Shown in pieces: positions 57,216 to 64,000 of a stretch of 64,000 nucleotides of DNA (position 1 is its first letter; every line of letters starts with the position of its first letter). This DNA comes from Dryomyza anilis (taxonomy: Eukaryota > Arthropoda > Insecta > Diptera > Dryomyzidae). The position numbers were made by a program, and so were the translations under genes. Below the pieces are notes generated by a model, which was not told where the DNA came from, made no database searches, and saw only the letters and a program-made list of their open reading frames with translations. Location of the stretch: the NCBI GenBank assembly GCA_951804985.1, contig OX638130.1, positions 38,092,894 through 38,156,893 of the forward strand, read 5' to 3'.

Positions 57216-58710
57216 TAAACAACAAATCAAAACAAAAAATCGTGAATTATATAATTTGAATACACGTGTCTTCAATTTAATATTTAAATAATAATTAATA
57301 AGAATTCGAACATATATATTAAAGGTAATATAGCCACGGCAATATGTGTACTTCCATATAAGTAGATTAATTACTTTTATAGAATGGCTAGATGGCTCAT
57401 CATGAATTAAAACACGCAGCCACTGCAGACGACTTCTACAAGCCGCACCAAAAGACCTGTTAAAATAATAATAAATAAAATAAAAAACACTTGAAAACAA
57501 CTACATCTCACAATTCCCTATGGTTCGATCCTAATAGTCACGCACATTTAAACGTTTAGGCCAACATGATTTATACTAAAAATCAAAAATAAACAAAAGC
57601 AACAAATTTTATAATTATAAACATATTTAATTAAACAACAATTAAAACTAATACATAAAACCAAAAATTATTAAAGAAAAATTTATATTGAACAAAAATA
57701 AATTAATTTAGTAAAATAAAATAAAAATATGTGAATTTAAAAACATTTAATTAAACAAAAAAAGAAATTAAAAATAACGAATACCTAAAAAATGCAAACA
57801 TATTAAATTCTCTCATAATTTCTGGGGACGCGAAACAATTAAAACTAAAAACACCTAAAAAGAGCTCTCTTTAAGAGACACGCGAAAAATGGGACACTTT
57901 GAGACCTCTTACAAACTTACACGCGCTAAAGATGTTTGCTGTAAAATAATTATTATTTAAAAATGTAATTTAAAAATATAATATAAAAATTTAATGTAAT
58001 ATAAAATTAAAACTAAAGACAATACAACATAAACTAAACTACTGGGGCATTGGTCCCTCGCTGCGGGGACGTGCCAATGTACGCCGCGTTTATTAATATT
58101 CCCGCGTTGCGTTTTTATAAAATTTGAACAAAAATTATTAAAAACGATTAAAATTTATTTTAAAAATGGCCAAAATTGATGTCAAAATTAATCCAAAATG
58201 GTGGCTGAGCTCTCGGGTATGTGAGGCGTCTTTTTAATGTTTCCCGCGTTGCGTCTAGCACGATGTGCAGACGATAAATATATAGGTATATATATATGTA
58301 TAAAAATGGCGATTTTTGGAGCGTTTACGGTGGAGTTGAGCGACAACAACCGTCGCAGTTTCAAATGTTCAAGATTAAAACTTCGAAAACGGAACTTAAT
58401 TATTTGCCCCTGGGGTATATTGTAAGTAAAGTGGTACTTATCTTGCTGGTATGCAGTTTCTAATATTTAGCCAGTTGGATCTGAAATATGCATCCGCCAC
58501 TTTGCGCCTCCAGTGACAATGAACAGACTATGGAAAACATAAATTTTAATAGAACGCTCAGGCACAAGATTAAAGACACTCACACTGAACAACTACAACA
58601 CCTAACTTGACTCCAATTCTTATGATTTGATCGCTGCACAAGCTTACTAAATAAAAATTAAATTTTACTTTTAAATATTTTGGTGTATTTATTGTGACCA
58701 ACCTTTTACT
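57216..58710. other. Intergenic, no gene recognised
   Basis: AT-rich. 'cccgcgttgcg' occurs twice (near 58101 and 58243), each time near a short GC-rich patch. Nothing else was recognised. Confidence 0.5.
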
Positions 58711-59422
58711 AGCGGTGAACGAGGACAAGACGAAGTTCCTTGTGTCAACAAGCAAAAAAGAGTCCGTGCGTCTTGGACAAAAAGCTGATTTTGACACCCA
58801 CAAGTTCGACATTGTGAAGGACTTCGTCTATCTGGGATCCAGCGTAAACAGCAACAACGACGTCAGCCTGGAGATCAAACGGAGAATAACTCTTGCCAAC
58901 AGGTGCTACTTTGGGCTCAGTAGGCAATTGAGAAGCAGAGCTCTCTCTCGCCAGACAAAAATAACGCTCTACAAGTCACTCATCATACCCGTCCTACTTT
59001 ATGGTGCAGAAACATGGCCGCTGGCTTCCACCGATGAGAGAGTACTTTGGCCCTATCTGCTTTGCTAACGATGGATTCAGGATGAATCAGGATGAATCAG
59101 GATGAACCACGAGCTGTATGAGTTATTCGACGACATTGACATAGTCAAGCGCATCAAGATCCAGCGGCTACGCTGGCTAGGTCATGTCGAACGAATGGAT
59201 GAAAACACTCCAGCCAAGAAGGGGCTTGAATCGAAACTCGAATGTGGACGGCATAGAAGAGGGCGTCCAAATCTGCGTTGGAAAGACCAAGTTGAGGACA
59301 ACCTGGCAACGCTTGGTATTTCTAACTGGCGTCAGCGCGCGCAAATCAGATCCGACTGGCGCGGCTTCATCTCAGCGGCCAAAACCGACCCACGGTTGTA
59401 AGGGCCATTTAAGTAAGTAAGT
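58711..59422 (+). mobile_element. 5'-truncated RTE-like LINE with 11-bp duplication
   Basis: C-terminal part of the LINE: SVRLGQKADF, FVYLGSSVNSNNDVSLEIKR, then after a deletion near 59048 RLRWLGHVERM and RGRPNLRWKDQVED. Ends in AAGT repeats. Flanked by exact aaccttttact (58700-58710 and 59423-59433). Confidence 0.92.
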
Positions 59423-59433
59423 AACCTTTTACT

Positions 59434-59987
59434 GCAAAAATTTTGCCAATTTATCATAAATTTTGGTATTGGCTTTTTCGCGTCGCCACGAATTTGTATT
59501 AAATTTCTCACACTTTTTTCTTTAAAAATTTTGCGACCGTCGATTTAAAGTAAAACTTGCTGGATGTTCCCGCAGTTTTTCCGTTCTGCTGTTGCAGCCG
59601 AAGTTATGTTGCAATTTTTAATACATAAAATCAGTAAAAATTGGAGTAAAGAGCCGAACAATAGACGCTACCAACATGTATACGATTTTACGACAATATA
59701 CATTATTTCTATTTACTCTGCAACATGTAACGACAATTGACGAACAATAACCATTCATTTGTTGCTAATTCGTTTATTTTATAATTAACGCCTAAAAGTA
59801 TGGTAGGCCACTTTGAACAATTATTTTCCGGTCGTTCCTGTCATTTTTGGCATTAGAGTTTATTTTTGACATCATGTTTCATGATGTGAACGTAGCCAGT
59901 CGATATTGCAGTCCAGTTCCTTTAATTTATGAAATCAGAAATAAATTTAATTCAGTCATTTTTCTCTTAAAGAAAACTGTCACGCAA
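59434..59987. other. Spacer upstream of the glycosyltransferase gene
   Basis: No gene recognised. Confidence 0.45.
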
Positions 59988-60073
59988 CAGCTTTTCTCCA
60001 GTGAAAGCTTCGATGTCCATGTTCAATATACATTCGATAATCACTTAATATCCAGGTTTTTGGTTTATTGGGT
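59988..60073 (+). repeat. Element X fragment
   Basis: 'cttttctccagtgaaagctt' to 'ggtttattggg', the right-hand end of X in the same orientation as in the array. It lies 320 bp upstream of the gene start. Confidence 0.8.
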
Positions 60074-60393
60074 TGGGACGTTTTATTTTCTCCGAGAATT
60101 TCGTGTTTGTTCAGATATTCGTGAGAGTCATACGTCATTAAAATGAAAGATAAAGAGGTGAGATCTCTATGTCCCTTTAAGTGCGCTGGCTTTCCTATTT
60201 TTATCATCTTTCTGAACATAACTCTGAGACTGTGGTGGGAGATTTCTGACGTGTAGTTACGGAATATTTCCCAGAGTTCAGAGACGACTCACTGGGTAGA
60301 TTCAAGATTTGAATATCAAATTTCGTAATCTTGCAAACACCCTGTATTGGATATCATCGTTAGTAAAACGTTATATTTTATTCAAATTTAAAA

Positions 60394-61494
60394 ATGTCTA
60401 TACGCCAAGTTCGTGTGATTTTAAAATGGTTGTTTTACGCGATATCTTTTGTATGTGTTATAGATTACCTAGGCATATGCAAACATATATATGAATTGGA
60501 TTACGACGAAATGTTCACATATCCCTTAAATGGTGATGTTAAAAAATACGCCTTCCAGATGCGTTACAATAAAGTATTGGATATTCAACCTATTAACTAT
60601 TATAATTATTCATATGATCACCAATCAATTCATAAATGTGTCCACGCTGGTATATCAAGTTATCCAGAGTTAACAGTTCTGATTACATCAGCCATGGAAA
60701 ACTTCAAACGACGTGAAGCCATAAGAGAAACTTGGGCCAGTGGAAAAGGATATCCGCAATTTGTACAATTTGTGTTTATGTTAGGGTCTAGTCATGACAA
60801 AGATCTGGAACGAACCGTTATAATTGAATCTGAAACATTCAATGATATTATTAAAGCAAATTTTATTGATTCTTATTATAACGGCACAATTAAAACAATG
60901 GTCGGTTTTCGATGGGTTGTAGAACACTGTGCGAATAGCTCATTCTATATGTTCGTTGATGATGACTATTATGTTTCAATTCGAAATGTTTTCCGTTTTC
61001 TATCAAATATAGACATATATTCAAATGAACCCAATTCTGATAAATTTGATGAGTCATATATCAAGTCGACTAAAAGTTATGACACATATGAAGCTGATAG
61101 ACGTGATCAAAAATATGTATTATATGCTGGTTTAACGTTACAATCACCACCGCACAGGCATAAATTTAGTAAATGGTATATCGATTTAAAGGATTATCCT
61201 TATGATTTATGGCCTCCATATGTAACTGGCGGCGCTTATATATTATCAAAAGAAGCACTAACGGAAATGTATTATGTGAGCTTTTACACGATGCATTTTA
61301 AGTTTGAAGACATTTATTTAGGAATTTTAGCTGTAAAGGCTAAAATTCCGCTTACTCATTCTACAGATTTCTACTTCAAAATGCGAAAATATGAATCAAG
61401 CTTCTGTAATAATGTAATTGCATCTCACGGTTATCATAATTATAACGCGTTGCTTGAGATATGGACCAAATGTCATTCTAATGGATATGTCTGA
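60394..61494 (+). CDS. brn: Brainiac-like beta-1,3-N-acetylglucosaminyltransferase
   Basis: 366 codons, uninterrupted. A GT31 family enzyme of the Golgi. In Drosophila, brainiac adds beta-1,3-GlcNAc to mannosyl-glucosylceramide, making glycosphingolipids needed for Notch/EGFR-linked epithelial signalling. Seen here: a short cytoplasmic end, one membrane segment (about residues 9-28, type II), YELDY...YPLN stem as in brainiac, LITSAMENFKRREAIRETW at 96-114, the metal-binding VDDDYYVS at 188-195, HKFSKWYIDLKDYPYDLWPP at 256-275, TGGAYILS at 278-285, EDIYLG at 305-310 and VIASH at 341-345. N-glycosylation sequons lie at 71, 163 and 181. A polar stretch at about 210-240 looks like an insertion against the fly enzyme, and the protein is about 40 residues longer. 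The ATG follows AAAA and begins the hydrophobic anchor. AATAAA lies at 61527. Orthologue or paralogue cannot be decided here. Confidence 0.85.
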   Translation: MSIRQVRVILKWLFYAISFVCVIDYLGICKHIYELDYDEMFTYPLNGDVKKYAFQMRYNKVLDIQPINYYNYSYDHQSIHKCVHAGISSYPELTVLITSAMENFKRREAIRETWASGKGYPQFVQFVFMLGSSHDKDLERTVIIESETFNDIIKANFIDSYYNGTIKTMVGFRWVVEHCANSSFYMFVDDDYYVSIRNVFRFLSNIDIYSNEPNSDKFDESYIKSTKSYDTYEADRRDQKYVLYAGLTLQSPPHRHKFSKWYIDLKDYPYDLWPPYVTGGAYILSKEALTEMYYVSFYTMHFKFEDIYLGILAVKAKIPLTHSTDFYFKMRKYESSFCNNVIASHGYHNYNALLEIWTKCHSNGYV

Positions 61495-61526
61495 TTTGTT
61501 TTAATTTGAAAAAAAAAAAAATTGAA

Positions 61527-61532
61527 AATAAA
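61527..61532 (+). terminator. Polyadenylation signal AATAAA
   Basis: Canonical hexamer 33 bp after the stop codon of the glycosyltransferase gene. Confidence 0.6.
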
Positions 61533-62403
61533 AGAAATTTGACAATTAAATTTGTGTTTTTAAATATTTACAGTCAAACTCATTAAATTTTTTATATTCT
61601 CCTTAAATAAATTTGCTACACTCCACTGTGGGACAGAAGGCAATTCTAGCACGCCGTAAATACAGTTTTGCGCCAAACTTAACGAAACTTTACACTAAGC
61701 ATACATGGACTATGAATATATTTCAATTTTAAAATGAACAAGATTGGTCCATTGCCACGCCACCTTTCATATAATTGAAATGGTAAAATGACTATAACTT
61801 TTGTTTGGAATGATTGTTGTTTATAATTGGTATTTAGTCACATATTGTAATTGCACATGACCATTTTTAATATGGGCGTGATTGGTCAACTGCCACGCCT
61901 ACCATTATTTTTAAACTATGTAACTTGACCATCGTAAGAGATATACTGATAATATTAGGTACTATGGTACATATCACAATTCTTAATTACCATACCAAAT
62001 ATGAGCCAGTTTTGTCAACTATAACGAAAGAAAAGACAACTGACATATTAAAATAACAAAATTTAGTGAAACTATTTTACGATTTTCGTAATTTCTCATC
62101 ACTTAAACTCATTAAAAATAACGTGTGGCAAAATAATGCAGGCATGTTTAACACCGTTAGAAAGACATTATGCGTGTAAAAGCATTTATGAGAGCATTTG
62201 GAAGCTTTTTTTTCCATGTCTACTTTTGTAAAAAAATACGTAATTTTTGATTTATGTTTTTGACAAATAATCAGGAAAAACACGAATAGCCATTTGAAAA
62301 TTGTGATTCAAAAGATGATAGTTCTCTCAATTCCCAATAATATAAAACTAACACTCTACATGTGAAGTATATATTGAAATTATGACATTTTTAATGTGAC
62401 CCA
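61533..62403. other. Intergenic, weak repeat traces
   Basis: 'tgccacgcc' with 'attggtc' recurs near 61750 and 61890, a word style common inside fly Helitron-like elements, but no boundaries were found. No gene recognised. Confidence 0.45.
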
Positions 62404-63417
62404 TTTTTATACCCTACACCTATGAGGTACAGGGTATATTAACTTTGTGCATATATTGTAACGCCCCTTAGGTGGCGTGTCCGGTATGGAAAAGTTTATA
62501 TATTCTTGATCAGCATCACTACCCGAGTCCGTTTAGCTATGTCCGTCTGTCTGTCCGTCTGTCTGTCCGTCTGTCTGTCCGTCTTGCTGTCCGAAAACAG
62601 AATAACTTGAGAAATACTGATCAGAATGCGAAATACTGATCAGAATGCGATACAAACTAATACCTCGAAAAGTATTCAAGATATAGGTATAAAATTTAAA
62701 ACGTATTGTTATAATTCACCTAAAAATATGTGGCCCAAAAATGGGCGTGATCCACCCACTTTTTTTTCATTATTTCCAGGGTTTTCATAGTGAAAATTTG
62801 ATCCGTAAATTAATAAAATCAAATCTATGAATTATTATAATAATAATAATAGTTTGGCGCTACAGTCCTGTATAGAACTTCGGCCGAGCTCTCTCACCAT
62901 TTTGAGCTGTGCGTGTTATATTTGTACTCAAAGTGGTGGGACCTACAGTTTATTGCCGAATCCGAACGGCGGGTGAGAGCTTTTTCATAGGCAATGGTTT
63001 TACTCTCGTAGGTTTGCCATTTACTGACGAGAGGTAGCGCGGTATAGAAAATGTTTCTATGAAAAGATGTTGTTAGCCCCAGTCCAGTCTTGAACCGGGG
63101 ACCTTTCGGCTCGCAGTCCAACGCACTAACCACTGAGCTACCGCGGCTACTTAGCCTTTCTAAATTTTAAATATAGACGTTGTCCGCCCAATTATATGTT
63201 TCTATTTTTTTTTATTAGTTTGTTATACTTTTATATACATTTTTTAATTTATGGGGATATAAGACGTAAATTTCTGATATGTGAATAATATTCTGAGGGT
63301 GGGGAGGTTCAGCATAATTAAAATCTTTAAAATTAAGGTATGCAATTCAAAATACCACATTTATATCCCCACCAAAGGTGTAGGGTATTCCATAGTCGGG
63401 CCCGACCGACTATAAAA
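62404..63417 (+). mobile_element. DINE-like Helitron, near complete, interrupted by a SINE
   Basis: Starts 'tttttataccctacacctat' and ends 'gtgtagggtattccatagtc' with the stem tagtcgg-gcc-cgaccgacta (63393-63412). The start and the end carry 'ataccctacacct' as subterminal inverted repeats. Inside: the 'cttgatcagca' block, the GTCCGTCT microsatellite, and 'gggcgtgatccacccac'. This order fits DINE-1/INE-1 non-autonomous Helitrons. A 315-bp SINE sits at 62836-63150. Confidence 0.78.
62836..63150 (-). mobile_element. tRNA-derived SINE, copy 2
   Basis: About 95 percent like the copy at 36330 by eye, same strand, same tRNA-like head and ATT-repeat tail. It is inserted in the DINE-like element between 'tatgaattatt' and 'tagcc'. 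No clean target duplication was seen. Confidence 0.88.
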
Positions 63418-63746
63418 ATCAGCCCCATGTGACCGAACTTACCCATGTGACCTTACTTTCCCAACTCGTTATTTCTTAAAGAGCACTTGTTTTAATTTTT
63501 TGACTTTAAGCAGGCCTACAGAAGGATTTTTTTACTAGGGTGTATCATTTTTTGTTTGTTCTCTAGGTTCTCATAAATTATTAATAAAATGACATATTTT
63601 TAAACTTTCTGCAACATACTTCAATTTCCGATTTCGGCTAATTCGACTAATCTTCTGTCCCATCGTGCACTCTTAGAAATGTATTGTTGCTTTTTAACAA
63701 TATGATTTTGTCATTTCCATGTTCATTGTCATTTTCCATGACAAAT
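63418..63746. other. Spacer after the Helitron
   Basis: The first 30 bp ('cccatgtgaccttac', 'cccaact') are shared with the loci near 27430 and 46990. The rest is not recognised. Confidence 0.45.
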
Positions 63747-64000
63747 CATGGTTGAAGTATATACAGGTTAGTTCATCTAGACAGTTAATTAGCATACACA
63801 GTTCTGAGAATGTTAATAAAAAAAATTAAAAAATTGAACAATTAATTGTCAATTTAAACGTTATTTCAAGGTTATGTTTTTTGAACTTTAATTTGGCTAA
63901 TTTATAAAAATTTATAATTTTTTTATGAATTTGAAAACAAAGCATTGATGTTTTGTTTTAAATTTTTCGTAAACAAATGTAGTCTTTCAAACAGTTTAAA
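63747..64000 (+). mobile_element. P-like miniature element, copy 2 (cut by the window)
   Basis: Starts CATGGTTGAAGTATATACAG and follows copy 1 read in reverse ('gttagttcatct', 'gagaatgt', 'cgtaaacaaatgt', 'ctttcaaacagttt'). Its right terminus lies beyond the window. The presumed 8-bp left flank is tgacaaat. Confidence 0.8.

Noticed and set aside
59980..60219. - strand frame ending like the BEL RT of the array
   Set aside because: The similarity is entirely due to element X (59988-60073). No RT motif is present.

Overview
The window looks like a repeat-rich, AT-rich nuclear segment from a higher (cyclorrhaphan) fly. Three things point there: a brainiac-like glycosyltransferase gene without visible introns, DINE-1/INE-1-like Helitron fragments, and a dipteran mix of BEL/Pao, Ty3/gypsy and RTE-like retrotransposons with hAT-like and P-like miniature elements. 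I see only one convincing host gene, at 60394-61494. Almost everything else is broken, nested transposable-element sequence.

Region 1 (1-1367) is AT-rich flank holding an old dispersed repeat and a 60-bp direct repeat. Region 2 (1618-26940) is a head-to-tail array of five near-identical units, here named A-E (4200, 5388, 5310, 5367 and 5058 bp). Each unit joins, in order: a + strand gypsy reverse-transcriptase piece, the 5' end of a DINE-like Helitron, an unassigned stretch (missing in A), a dispersed 346-bp element named X here, a - strand BEL/Pao pol-protease-gag block, a 29-bp minisatellite, and a 440-bp unassigned tail. The array ends inside another DINE-like body. The single-copy flanks on both sides let the duplication junction be read: 'ca' of the gypsy gene was joined to 'ca' of the DINE-like sequence.

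Region 3 (26941-40400) is a mosaic: DINE-like pieces, a foldback element built from a palindromic motif, a degenerate RTE-like LINE (about 29930-32910), a gypsy gag/pol remnant split by a P-like miniature element, a 947-bp inverted-repeat element, a tRNA-derived SINE with target-site duplications, and a 1.77-kb inverted-repeat DNA transposon. Region 4 (40400-45870) holds BEL/Pao remnants on the - strand: one almost complete but frameshifted pol, plus a second protease fragment.

Region 5 (46222-52610) starts with a dispersed repeat and a DINE-like 3' end. It then has a 1251-bp tandem duplication that carries a 5'-truncated RTE inserted in gypsy LTR sequence, followed by the LTR promoter, a 37-bp minisatellite, a primer-binding site and an internally deleted gag-RT-integrase. 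Region 6 (52610-60075) holds a GCGCC-rich hairpin repeat field, a hAT-like miniature element, an LTR-like fragment, a poly-A SINE and another RTE 3' end with an 11-bp duplication. Region 7 (60076-64000) holds the brainiac-like gene, a DINE-like Helitron interrupted by a SINE, and a second P-like miniature element cut by the window edge.

The elements do not form a working pathway. The coherent story is genomic: old insertions nested into each other, one composite was tandemly amplified, and the copies were partly homogenised. Family names rest on protein motifs and insertion signatures read by eye. No alignment or database search was run.
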